Of a stretch of DNA of 64,000 nt, positions 15,901 to 23,703 are shown one piece after another. A program made the position numbers and the translations under genes. Source of the stretch: JACVRM01 sp046262315 (GTDB lineage Bacteria > Actinomycetota > Thermoleophilia > Gaiellales > Gaiellaceae); NCBI GenBank assembly GCA_046262315.1, contig JBHEMZ010000115.1, positions 1 to 64,000 on the forward strand, given 5' to 3'. How positions within the stretch are numbered: position 1 is the stretch's first letter; each line of letters starts with the position of its first letter. The notes beneath the pieces were generated by a model. It saw only the letters and a list, made by a program, of their open reading frames with translations, ran no database searches and was not told the DNA's origin.

Positions 15901-16580
15901 TCCCCGCCCGCGCGGAGCTCGGGGTCGCGCCCGACGAGCGCAGATTCGGCTCCTTCGAGCCCGCGCCGTCGCTCGGCGATCGCGCGCGGCCGCAGCACGG
16001 CGACCGCGGCCACGGGCTCGGCCTTGCCCTTCAGCTCAAGTTCGACCGGCTCCTCGCACTCGAACAACCCGTCGATCGCGCGCTGGGTCGGCCGGTCGAC
16101 AAGGACCGTGCCCGGCACGGCTGCGCTCTGGAGGCGCGCGGCGACGTTGACGGTGTCGCCGAAGGCCGCGTACTCGAGCCGACTCCCGGCGCCGATCTTG
16201 CCGAGGACGACCGGTCCCGTGCCGACGCCCACGCGCACGCCGAACCCGGAGACCCTCCACGCGCTCTCGACCTCCTCGGCGTAGCGCCCGATTTCGTTTG
16301 TGATTCGCAGGCCGGCGCGCACTGCCCGCTCGGCGTCGTCCTCGTACGAGACGGGTGCGCCGAAGAAGGCAAGGACGCCGTCCCCGGCCAGGTCCTTGAC
16401 GTGGCCGCCCAGCTCCTCGACCTCGTGGACGATCCGGGCTACGGCCTCGCCCACGACGAGCCTGATCTCCTCAGGATCCAGCCGCTCGGCGAGGGCCGTC
16501 GAGCCGGCCAGGTCGGCGAAGAGCGCGGTGACGACCTTGCGTTCCTCGCGCAGGTCCGGCACGCCGGGTTGGGTCTCCAC
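12915..16580 (-). CDS. Class III nucleotide cyclase / AAA ATPase / SBP_bac_5 fusion
   Basis: A 1,221-residue three-part protein. Residues about 12-185 are a class III adenylate/guanylate cyclase domain with both metal Asp sites (ALFADLAGST; KDLAGDGVLAFFG) and AFGDTVNVAARLQ. Residues about 215-700 are a predicted STAND/AAA ATPase with Walker A GEAGIGKS near 245, Walker B VVAVEDLHWAD near 380 and a helical TPR-like tail. Residues about 722-1,221 are a family-5 oligopeptide/solute-binding domain (LAERWEISDDGLRYVF; LRRALAHALDRSAL) with no signal peptide before it, so it would be cytoplasmic. GTG 16580 was chosen because the cyclase begins just after it. It is likely a ligand-gated signalling protein; the ligand is unknown. 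Confidence 0.85.
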   Translation of the reverse strand: METQPGVPDLREERKVVTALFADLAGSTALAERLDPEEIRLVVGEAVARIVHEVEELGGHVKDLAGDGVLAFFGAPVSYEDDAERAVRAGLRITNEIGRYAEEVESAWRVSGFGVRVGVGTGPVVLGKIGAGSRLEYAAFGDTVNVAARLQSAAVPGTVLVDRPTQRAIDGLFECEEPVELELKGKAEPVAAVAVLRPRAIAERRRGLEGAESALVGRDPELRAGGEWLERVRNGTGGVLFVTGEAGIGKSRLLVELRHRFESRPVEEAHPLWLEGRCVSYSESLPLWPFRDLLREWLGVAVDEPELRVRVVLRRRAEELFPGRTLELYPYLGSLLGLTLEPEAAARLAELSPEALQYRTFEVVGTLLERLAQDGPLVVAVEDLHWADATSVQLVERLLPLTEDAAVLLVLAERDERDHPSWGLSELTAREYPHLLRELALEPLSGDAERELLDSLVGAATLPSAMERELLERAEGNPFFLEECVRSLADAGALVREDGAWRFDHAVEAEIPQTVEKVILARIDRLAAAHHDVLTAASALGRSFSLALLEGVAGDDRVREALHQLQRLDLLRTGRRWPQPEYRFKHALIQETAYRTLVRETRTALHRRAAEWLERRHADNLDEAVGLLAHHWLAAEDEAKAVAYLTRAADRARQEYSLDEAIDLYRELLQLLERRGERQAMAIVLFKLALALHTSLRFREANTTFGRAFDLWERPRPSARPTATLRIAGDVLAAEPDPPRSYGLSDMQLQMALLDRLVERWPEATIVPSLAERWEISDDGLRYVFHLLEGVSWSDGTPLTAHDVEYGVKRSLDPKRPGVSVAIYYVLENGQDYALGRNRETDRIGVRALDDRTVEFRLVAPAPYFLSVVNRPDGGPQPAHAIEAYGDDWTDVDTHVGSGAFRQVERSGGRVVLERRTDASRSGNVARVELIHAPADEALERFRRDEVDVVSVQAASSLASIVGEVDDHAELGPPAYTFYVVFDHRDAILGNVSLRRALAHALDRSALAGVLPPSLDVATGGIVPPALQGHTPDIAPRFDPELARSLLAEAAQPGPLRVVTTARSVMRPALSLVTDSWREHLGVDVTLRVLDKEEFARARMYLIDFEHIAPSGWFPGYPDPEYFLRLLLHSDAKDNLGHWNHSPFDDLIERARREPDGRARLELFHEADRMAIADQVAVIPLAYARNVFFVKPWVRGWWEFGKSWSSFADLVVTEDSPRLAR

Positions 16581-16602
16581 GGCCCTATTGTGAACCCCCG
16601 TG

Positions 16603-18240
16603 CTAGGCGGCAGTCGCCGCGGTGACCCGGTGGCGCTCCACGAGCGCGGCAACGGCAACCTCTACAACGGCCGGATCGAACTGTGCTCCCGCGCCCGCCT
16701 CGAGCTCGGCGCGGTACGGACGCGTGGTGACCATGGCGGTGTACGCATCGCACACGGAGATGATGCGCGACTCGAGTGGGATCGCATTCGCTGCGAGCCC
16801 GTCCGGATAGCCGGCGCCGTCCCGGCGCTCGTGCGACGCACGAAGGATCCTCGCGACGCGGGCCAGCGCGGGCGCTCCCGACAGGATCCACTCGCCCGTG
16901 ATGGTATGGCGCCGGACGAACACCCATTCCTGCTCGTCGAGCGGCCTGGGCTTGCAGGGATCGCGTCGGGAATGGCCATCTTGCCGACGTCGTGCAGCTC
17001 GCGGCGCAGCGCAGTGTCTCGACGCCATCGCCGTCGAGCAAGAGGCGCCTGCCGATCGCGACGGCGAGGTCCGCGACCGCGGCAACGTGCTCGCCGAGGC
17101 TGCGCTCACGCTCCTGCAGCGCACGCAGGAGCACGCGGGCGCTCTGCCGGCCGACCGTCGAACGCGAGGCCTTGGACAGATACATCCTCCGGTCGGCCAG
17201 CTTGAGGATCTCGACGGGAGCGCGGCCTCGTCCGGCGCCACGACGAAGCCCCAGGCCGCGTCGATGTCGAAGCCTCGGCCCCGATCCGTCAGCGCGGCGC
17301 CGGCCAGGGCCCCGATCCGTGCAGCCTCCGCGGGCAGCGCGGCCACCAGCCCGCAGAACTCGTCGCCCCCCATGCGGAAGGCGCGCCCTCCGGGCAGAGC
17401 CTCCGCGAGCCGCACGCCCAGTCGCGCGAGCAGGGCGTCGCCCGCGAGGTGACCGAACGAGTCGTTGTACTCCTTGAAGCCGTTCAGGTCCAGCAGGACG
17501 AGCGCGAGGCGGTTCTCGCCGAAGTCCTCGGTGAGCCGCTCCTCGACCTCCGCGAGCAGTGCCCGGCGGTTCCCGAGGCCCGTGAGCGCGTCGGTCAGCG
17601 CCTCCTCGCGGCTGGCCGCAACGAGCGCAAGGTTCTCGCGGAACGTCAGCGCGAGCCGAACGAGCACGACGGCGAGCGTGGCTGCAGACAGGATGACCGC
17701 GAGCAGGGTGACGCGGTCGAAGTGGTCGTAGATCAGTACACCGACGGCCACGAGCGCGAACGCAACGCATACGCCGAACCCGAGCCAGCTCTCCGCATGC
17801 GTTCGTACCCGGCGTGCAGGTTGCCACGCGGCGAAGGCGAGCAGCAGACAGGCTACGGGCCAGCCGAGGTTCATCAGGCCCGTAGCGCTGTAGGTGCCTG
17901 CGGCGATCTGCATGAGGTAGATGCTGTCGGTCACCGCGAAGACGAGGCAGCCTCCGGCCGCGAAGACCCAGGTGCCCGTCAATCGCCAGCCCGACAGGCC
18001 GATCGCGGCGACGACGAGCGCGAGCAGCACGATGTCGCCGATCGGGTAGGCGAGGTTGACCGCGACGGCGATCCGCGAGCCTTCGGTCGCCTCCAGGACG
18101 GCTCCGAAGACGATAGCCGAGGCGAAGGCGGACAGGTGAGAGCCGCGATCAGGCCGTCGAGCCAAACCTTCAGAGGAACTCGTGCCAGCCGGGCGCGGAA
18201 GATTAGTCCCAGGCTCAGACCAGAACAGCCAGGAAAACAC
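16603..18240 (-). pseudogene. Membrane GGDEF/HD-GYP cyclic-di-GMP protein, frameshifted
   Basis: Fragments of one protein lie in three frames. A membrane-spanning N-terminus leads to a diguanylate cyclase domain (DALTGLGNRRALL, RMGGDEF), then a linker and an HD-GYP phosphodiesterase domain (ELHDVGKMAIPDA; HERRDGAGYPDGL). Frame changes are needed near 18135, 17217, 17003 and 16955 to keep the homologous sequence. In addition, WLDGLIAAL of the N-terminus is out of frame, and the first membrane helices are not found. The intact GGDEF part could still be made (the frame is open to 18240), but the HD-GYP part is broken twice. Four indels within 1.6 kb, with intact neighbours, suggest real decay; local sequencing error is the alternative. 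Confidence 0.65.
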
Positions 18241-18345
18241 GCGATGCGCGTGCAGTCATACGGTCTTAATCGGATACCTCAATGCGGCGCGGCCTCCCTC
18301 GAACGGGGGAGGGGCCGGGCCTCCTCGCCGTAGAATCGTCGCGCC

Positions 18346-19302
18346 TTGGCGCGCTTCGTCCCGACGCTGCTCGTCGCCTTCCTGCTCGCGGCCACGGCGG
18401 TGGCGTTCGCGGTCACTCAGGTTGCGAAGCAGCAGCGCAGTCCCATCGTGCGTCCGCACGTTGAGAAGGTGGTCGGTCCGCGGGCGGGACCGTGCGCGCT
18501 CCAGCTTCTGCCGGCGTCGTGTCCCGGCCGGCCTGCCCGCATCTCGTTCGGCATCCGTGAGGCGGGACGGATCACCGTCTCGATCGTCGACGAGGATGGC
18601 GACACTGTCAGGACGCTTCTGTCCGAGCGTCGAGGTCGGGGCCGCACGCGTCTCTTCTGGGACGGCCGCACGGAGGAGGGGAAGCTCGTGCGTGAGGGGA
18701 GATACCGACCGCGCGTCCGGCTCCACGACCAGCACCGAACGATTCAGCTTCCGAGCGAGATCCGACTGGACGCGACGCCGCCCGTGGTGCGGATCGTTTC
18801 AGCCGCGCCCCTCCGGATCTCCCCGGACCGCGACGGCAGGCGGGAGCTCGTCAACGTGCGCTACACGGTCGACGAGACGAACCGGCCCGCGCTCCTTGTG
18901 CGCGGAGTCCGGGCGGTGGAAGGGAAACCCAGGGTCAAAGGACCCGCTCAACTCCGGTGGTTCGGCAAGCTCGACGGGCGCGCCGTACCGGCGGGGCGGT
19001 ACCGGCTGACACTGCTCGTAGAGGACGCCGCGGGGAACGTCTCTTCCACCCTGGTCGGGCGGATTCGCGTTCGCTACGTCGAAATCGGTCCGGCGCTGTT
19101 GCGCGTGCGGACGGGGAGGCCGTTCCGCGTCCGCATGAACACCGATGCCCCCACGGTGCGCTGGCGGCTCGCGGGTCGGACGGGCTTCGCGCCCGCGCGG
19201 CGGCTTCGCATCCGCGCCCCCGAGGCGCCGGGCCGCTACCGCCTGTACGTGACGGCGAACGGCCACGCCGACAGCGCGCGTGTCGTGGTGAGCCCAGCGT
19301 GA
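18346..19302 (+). CDS. Membrane-anchored protein with FlgD-like Ig domains
   Basis: A 318-residue protein with one N-terminal membrane helix (residues about 4-24) and then extracytoplasmic beta domains. Residues about 60-145 fit the FlgD Ig-like fold (VSIVDEDGDTVRTLL ... RLFWDGRTEEGKLVREGRYRPRVRL), and a second similar unit follows (LRWFGKLDGRAVPAGRYRLTLLVEDAAGN), with a third beta unit at the end. Such domains often mediate assembly or adhesion at the cell surface. It starts with TTG and overlaps the next gene by 4 bases, linking it to the O-antigen-ligase-like protein. Confidence 0.75.
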   Translation: MARFVPTLLVAFLLAATAVAFAVTQVAKQQRSPIVRPHVEKVVGPRAGPCALQLLPASCPGRPARISFGIREAGRITVSIVDEDGDTVRTLLSERRGRGRTRLFWDGRTEEGKLVREGRYRPRVRLHDQHRTIQLPSEIRLDATPPVVRIVSAAPLRISPDRDGRRELVNVRYTVDETNRPALLVRGVRAVEGKPRVKGPAQLRWFGKLDGRAVPAGRYRLTLLVEDAAGNVSSTLVGRIRVRYVEIGPALLRVRTGRPFRVRMNTDAPTVRWRLAGRTGFAPARRLRIRAPEAPGRYRLYVTANGHADSARVVVSPA

Positions 19303-20741
19303 CCGCCGAGCTGGCTCGCCTGGGAGGCCCGGTCGCGGCTGCCGGGCTTGCACTGCTCGTCCTGGCGGCTGATCGCCGCTTGCGTCTGGCCGGGCTGGCT
19401 GCGTGGGCGCTGGGCGGCGCAGCCCTGCTCGCGTACCTCGCTCCCGCAGGCCATACAGGTTTGCTCGTGGCTGCGGGTACCGCAGGGCTGCTCGTTGCCG
19501 CGGCGCTGGCGATCGGCATTCGGCGGTGGCCCTGGCTGGTGCCGCTCGGGGCGCTCGCCTGCATGCCGATTCGGATTCCGGTTGACGTCGGTGACACGGA
19601 GGCGAACCTGCTGGTGCCGCTCTACGGGCTGATCGCCGCGGCGGCGCTCGTGATCGGGTGGGAGCTGCTGCACGATGACGTCCGTGCGCGCGAGCTCGGC
19701 CCGCTCGGCTGGCCGCTCGCGGGTCTCGTCGCCTGGAGCGCATTCTCGCTCGCGTGGACCGACGACCTGCGGGAGGGAGCGATCGAGCTGGCCGCCTTTC
19801 TCCTGCCGTTCGGTCTGCTCGCGCTCGCGCTCACCCGGCTGGAGTGGACACGCAGTACGGTCGTTGCGCTCGGTGTCTTGCTCGCGGGGATGGCGGTCGC
19901 GTTCGCCGCGGTGGGCGTCTACCAGTGGGTCACGCGCGACGTGTTCTGGAATCCGAAGGTGATCATTGCGAACGCGTATCACCCCGAGCTGTTCTTCCGG
20001 GTCAACTCCGTGTTTTGGGACCCCTCGATCTACGGCCGCTTCCTGGTCGTCGCGATCCTCGCGACGCTCGTCGTCGTGCTGACCGGAGTTCGTCGCGACC
20101 TGCTGATCGGCGCCGCCGCGGCGAGCGCCGCCATGTGGGCGGGCCTCCTGTTCTCGTTCTCGCAGTCGAGCTTCGTGGCGCTCGTTTTCGGCGTGCTCGT
20201 CGCGGCGGCGTACGCCTGGCGGTGGCGTGCACTCGCCGCGCTCGGGCTGACGGCCGTGCTTGCGCTCTCGCTCGGCTTCGGCGCGCCTTCCGTGCGCAAG
20301 GAGCTGCTCGACCGGTCGTGGAACCGGGCGACGAGCGGGCGGTCGAAGCTCGTCAGCGAGGGGTTGCGGATCGCGCGCGACCATCCGATCGCCGGCGTCG
20401 GGGTAGGCGGATTCAAGCGCGCCTACGCGGAGCGCACGGGCCTGCGGGGGCGTGAGCCGAAGGCGGCGGCGTCGCACAACACACCCGTGACGGTGGCGGC
20501 GGAGACCGGTCTGCCGGGTCTCGCCCTCCTGGGGTGGCTCGGGGTTGCGGCGCTGCTCGCGGCGTTCCGCGGCGCCGATGCGAGCGTGGCGGGGCGCGCG
20601 CGACTCGTGGTCGGTGTCGTGCTCGCGGCCATCGGCGTGCACAGCCTCTTCTACAACGCGTTCTTCGAGGATCCCATGACGTGGGTGCTCTTCGCGCTCG
20701 CGGTCGCACCGCTCGCCGTGGGTGCGAGGATGCGTGCGTGA
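19299..20741 (+). CDS. O-antigen ligase/polymerase-like membrane protein
   Basis: A 480-residue protein with about 12 membrane segments, of the Wzy/WaaL superfamily. The large extracytoplasmic loop after the central helices contains WNRATSGRSKLVSEGLRIARDHPIAGVGVGGFKRAY and, soon after, SHNTPVTVAAETGLPGLALL, the family signature with an exposed Arg and His. It would polymerise or transfer lipid-linked glycans outside the membrane. GTG 19299 overlaps the upstream stop; the longer frame upstream lies inside the FlgD-Ig gene and was rejected. It sits with a LmbE-type deacetylase. Confidence 0.85.
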   Translation: MTAELARLGGPVAAAGLALLVLAADRRLRLAGLAAWALGGAALLAYLAPAGHTGLLVAAGTAGLLVAAALAIGIRRWPWLVPLGALACMPIRIPVDVGDTEANLLVPLYGLIAAAALVIGWELLHDDVRARELGPLGWPLAGLVAWSAFSLAWTDDLREGAIELAAFLLPFGLLALALTRLEWTRSTVVALGVLLAGMAVAFAAVGVYQWVTRDVFWNPKVIIANAYHPELFFRVNSVFWDPSIYGRFLVVAILATLVVVLTGVRRDLLIGAAAASAAMWAGLLFSFSQSSFVALVFGVLVAAAYAWRWRALAALGLTAVLALSLGFGAPSVRKELLDRSWNRATSGRSKLVSEGLRIARDHPIAGVGVGGFKRAYAERTGLRGREPKAAASHNTPVTVAAETGLPGLALLGWLGVAALLAAFRGADASVAGRARLVVGVVLAAIGVHSLFYNAFFEDPMTWVLFALAVAPLAVGARMRA

Positions 20742-20754
20742 CCGAGGGGCGTGC

Positions 20755-21387
20755 ATGATCACGTGGGACAGAGTGCTCGTGCTGGCGCCGCACACGGACG
20801 ACGGCGAGTTCGGCTGCGGCGGCACGATGGCGCGCCTGGTCGAGGCCGGGACGGAGGTGCGCTACGTCGCCTTCTCCACCGCGACGAAGTCCCTGCCGGA
20901 GGGCTTTCCGCCCGACACGCTGGCGCGCGAGGTGCGCGAGGCGACGGCTGAGCTCGGCATCCCGGATGAGCAGCTCACCGTCCACGACTTCGAGGTGCGT
21001 ACCTTCCCCGAGCGCCGCCAGGAGATCCTCGAGCTGCTGATCGCGCTCTGGGAGGACTGGCAGCCGGACGCCGTCCTCCAGCCCAGCGTCCACGACGTGC
21101 ACCAGGACCATCAGGTCGTCGCGGCCGAAGGCCTGCGCGCCTTCAAGCGGACAACCATCCTCGGCTACGAGATCCCCTGGAACAACTTCCATTTCGAGTA
21201 CCAGGCGTACGTCGCCCTCGAGCGGCGGCACCTCGAGCGCAAGGTGGCCGCGCTCGCGAAGTACGCCTCGCAGCAGCATCGCCGCTACTCGGATCCCGAG
21301 TACATCTGGAACCTCGCCCGCACGCACGGCGTGAACGTGAACCGCGAGTTGGCGGAGTGCTTCCAGGTGTACCGGCTCGTCGCTTGA
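20755..21387 (+). CDS. PIG-L/LmbE-family zinc deacetylase
   Basis: A 210-residue LmbE/PIG-L deacetylase. The zinc-binding motif reads APHTDDGEFGCGG (the family's PHxDD) near residue 12, and the third ligand lies in SVHDVHQDHQ near 120. Members remove N-acetyl groups from GlcNAc-type sugars on lipids, mycothiol precursors or glycans. ATG 20755 is preceded by GAGGGG; an earlier ATG (20722) overlaps the preceding gene. Being 13 bases after the polymerase gene suggests a role in modifying the same glycan. Confidence 0.85.
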   Translation: MITWDRVLVLAPHTDDGEFGCGGTMARLVEAGTEVRYVAFSTATKSLPEGFPPDTLAREVREATAELGIPDEQLTVHDFEVRTFPERRQEILELLIALWEDWQPDAVLQPSVHDVHQDHQVVAAEGLRAFKRTTILGYEIPWNNFHFEYQAYVALERRHLERKVAALAKYASQQHRRYSDPEYIWNLARTHGVNVNRELAECFQVYRLVA

Positions 21388-21430
21388 ACCATCGGATAAA
21401 CAAATCCACGCCGTCTCCGGTCAACGAGGT

Positions 21431-21916
21431 GTGAGCGGCGAGGACCACCGGCTTGCTGAGCTCGAGGAGCTCTACCGCGCTCGTTTTACGCACTTCCTTC
21501 GCGTCGCGATCGCGATCACTGGGGACTATGAGCAGCGACTCGACGCCGTACAGGAGGCATTCGGCAATTGCATCCGGAGCCGGGCAACCTTCCGTGGCCA
21601 GGGGACGCTCGAGGCGTGGCTCTGGCGCGCCGTCGTGAACGCGAGCCGAGACGTCCGCCGCGTCACCGGGGATCGCGCACTGCTCTGGGACTCTGACGTG
21701 CGCTCGAACGGTCGCCCTGAAGGCTTTCGCGAGCTGCGCGCCGCAGTCGCAGCGCTTCCCGAGCGTCAGCGCCTCGTGCTCTTCCTGCGCTACTACGCCG
21801 ACCTCGACTACCGCAGCATCGCCGGGGCGCTCGGGATTCGGACCGGAACGGTCTCGGCGACGTTGAACGCCGCTCACGGCGCGCTGCGCAGGATGCTTCA
21901 GGAGGTGGAGCAGTGA
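21431..21916 (+). CDS. ECF-type RNA polymerase sigma factor
   Basis: A 161-residue sigma-70 family protein with region 2 (FLRVAIAITGDYEQRLDAVQEAF, residues about 22-45) and region 4 (ALPERQRLVLFLRYYADLDYRSIAGALGIRTGTVSATLNAAHGALRR). Region 2.3/2.4 is somewhat degenerate. It starts with GTG and overlaps the downstream gene by 4 bases. The downstream membrane protein is the likely partner that controls it, as in other sigma/anti-sigma pairs. Confidence 0.9.
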   Translation: MSGEDHRLAELEELYRARFTHFLRVAIAITGDYEQRLDAVQEAFGNCIRSRATFRGQGTLEAWLWRAVVNASRDVRRVTGDRALLWDSDVRSNGRPEGFRELRAAVAALPERQRLVLFLRYYADLDYRSIAGALGIRTGTVSATLNAAHGALRRMLQEVEQ

Positions 21917-23700
21917 CCGAGGGGGATCACCTGCGAGACGAGCTCCAGCGGCTGGTGCCCTTGCCGACCGACCGCCACGCCTCATGGCCGGACGTGCTTC
22001 GCCGGGGTGCCACCCCGCCTGTTCCACTTCGTCGTGGGCGTCGTCGCCGTGTTGCGCTCGCTCTCGCGGCGACGACGCTCATAGTCGCGCTGCCGGCGAC
22101 GCCCGTCGGCGGTGCGCTCGCACGGGGTCTCGGTGACTTCTCCGCGTGGCTGACAGGGCTTCCGGGCGATCCTGCCTCCGAGTCGGTGCAGCAGGACTTC
22201 GAGCGGAGCAACGCCCGATCATGGGCGCAGTTTCCGCCGGGGACGCAGCTTCGGCGTCTGATCAGTACGGAAGCGGCGGGTGGTTCGTTCGTGCTCTACG
22301 GGTTCCGCGTCGGCGAGTCGCTGTGCCTGCGACCCGAAGTCCACGGCATTCGGGCTCGCGGGGCCGCCACCGGATGCGCGCCGCTGGGCGAACTGCGGCG
22401 CGCGAACGCGCCCGTTCTGGTCGTCGTGACGGATTACGGGTTTGGCCGGCAGGACGTCGCGCCGACCGAGGAAGGCTTAATTCCGGCGCGAGCATCCGCC
22501 ACCTTCGGGATCGTTGCCGACGGCGTCGAGGCGGTCGAGCTTGCGACCGACCAGGGCAGCGAGCGCGCCGTGGTCGCCAACAACGCCTTCCTTCAGGTGA
22601 CGCCGAGTCCATCGCTTGGCCTGAGGACGAAGAATGCGCTCGCCATCCGCAATGATGGGACGCGGGTATCCATTCCGGTTGCGCAAAGTCCGTTCGACGA
22701 CGATCAGCCAGAGGCGCAGCCTGGCGTCCCGCCCGGGCCCCAGGGCATCGAGCGGCATGTAACCGAGGGCACGATCGGCTGGCTCGTTCGCCGCGAACCG
22801 CACGGTGAGTCGCCGGATGAGGCGGGGCTCGAAGATCGCCCCTTCCTCTTCGGCCGCATGCCGGCGGCTGAGGGGTTTGCCCGCGTTGTTCGACCCGATC
22901 CGGCGGGATACATGCGCGTCGCGCTCTCGATCGCCGATTTCCAGAATGGATCGAGCGTCTGCTCCTTCCTCGTCATGCGGGGCGGAGCCGGCGGCGGCTG
23001 CTCTCCGCTCGGGCGGATGTTCGAACGCAGCCCGTTCACGTGGGGCATCAGCGTCGCGTTCGGCGGCGACCAGTACGCGGTGCTCCACGGTCTCGCGAGC
23101 GACGACGTCGCGCGCATGGAGATGTTCCTTGCGAGCGGCGAGTGCGTGGCCGTTCCGCTCGCCGACAACGCCTTCGTCGTCGAGGCGGCGCGAACCACGT
23201 TCCCCCTTCGGCTTGTCGCCTACGACGAGGCCGGTCGCGTGATCGGGAACGAAGCGTTTACGCACGACCCGCTCGCCCGGACCGGACCGCGCGCCGTCGA
23301 AGGTGAGCAACGCGTTGTCCGGCGGGTCGTCGGGCCGAACGGGGGCGCCGGCGTGCTCCGTGTCGGGCCGGGCACGGACGGTGGCCGCTGCTTCCGCATC
23401 AGCTTCGACGGCGGCGCGGGAGGAAGCGGCTGCGTGCCGAGGCACTCCAAGCTGCCGGATCTAGCCCTCGGCATCCAGGGGTCACGGCGCGACAAGTTCT
23501 TGACGGGCAGCGTCTCGGCGCGGGTGGCCCAGCTCCGCCTTCGCTTGCGTGACGGAGGGCAGGTGACCGTAGAGCCCGTCGAGGGATTCGTCCTCTACGC
23601 CGTCCCGGTCGCCGGTTTGGAACTGGCCCTCGGCATCGACGAGGAAGGGCGCGAGGTCGCGAGACAGGCGTTTCATCTCGCAGCCACCCGACGAGGCTAG
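21913..23700 (+). CDS. Sigma-factor-linked single-pass membrane protein with Cys-rich repeats
   Basis: A 595-residue protein with a short cytoplasmic N-terminus (PTDRHASWPDVLRR), a basic RRGRRRR patch, one membrane helix near residues 45-70 and a large outer domain. The outer part holds at least three related units, each with a Cys followed by a Gly-rich turn and C(A/S/V)P: CLRPEV...ATGCAPLG, CSFLVM...GGGCSPLG and CFRISF...GSGCVPRH. No classical zinc anti-sigma motif is seen. Overlap with the ECF gene argues for a sensor or anti-sigma function; the signal is unknown. Confidence 0.65.
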   Translation: MTEGDHLRDELQRLVPLPTDRHASWPDVLRRGATPPVPLRRGRRRRVALALAATTLIVALPATPVGGALARGLGDFSAWLTGLPGDPASESVQQDFERSNARSWAQFPPGTQLRRLISTEAAGGSFVLYGFRVGESLCLRPEVHGIRARGAATGCAPLGELRRANAPVLVVVTDYGFGRQDVAPTEEGLIPARASATFGIVADGVEAVELATDQGSERAVVANNAFLQVTPSPSLGLRTKNALAIRNDGTRVSIPVAQSPFDDDQPEAQPGVPPGPQGIERHVTEGTIGWLVRREPHGESPDEAGLEDRPFLFGRMPAAEGFARVVRPDPAGYMRVALSIADFQNGSSVCSFLVMRGGAGGGCSPLGRMFERSPFTWGISVAFGGDQYAVLHGLASDDVARMEMFLASGECVAVPLADNAFVVEAARTTFPLRLVAYDEAGRVIGNEAFTHDPLARTGPRAVEGEQRVVRRVVGPNGGAGVLRVGPGTDGGRCFRISFDGGAGGSGCVPRHSKLPDLALGIQGSRRDKFLTGSVSARVAQLRLRLRDGGQVTVEPVEGFVLYAVPVAGLELALGIDEEGREVARQAFHLAATRRG

Positions 23701-23703
23701 GGC

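Noticed and set aside
14688..16625. Plus-strand frame of 645 codons opposite the cyclase-ATPase gene
   Set aside because: Antisense shadow of an Arg/Glu/Leu-rich coding strand; no start signal and no domain.
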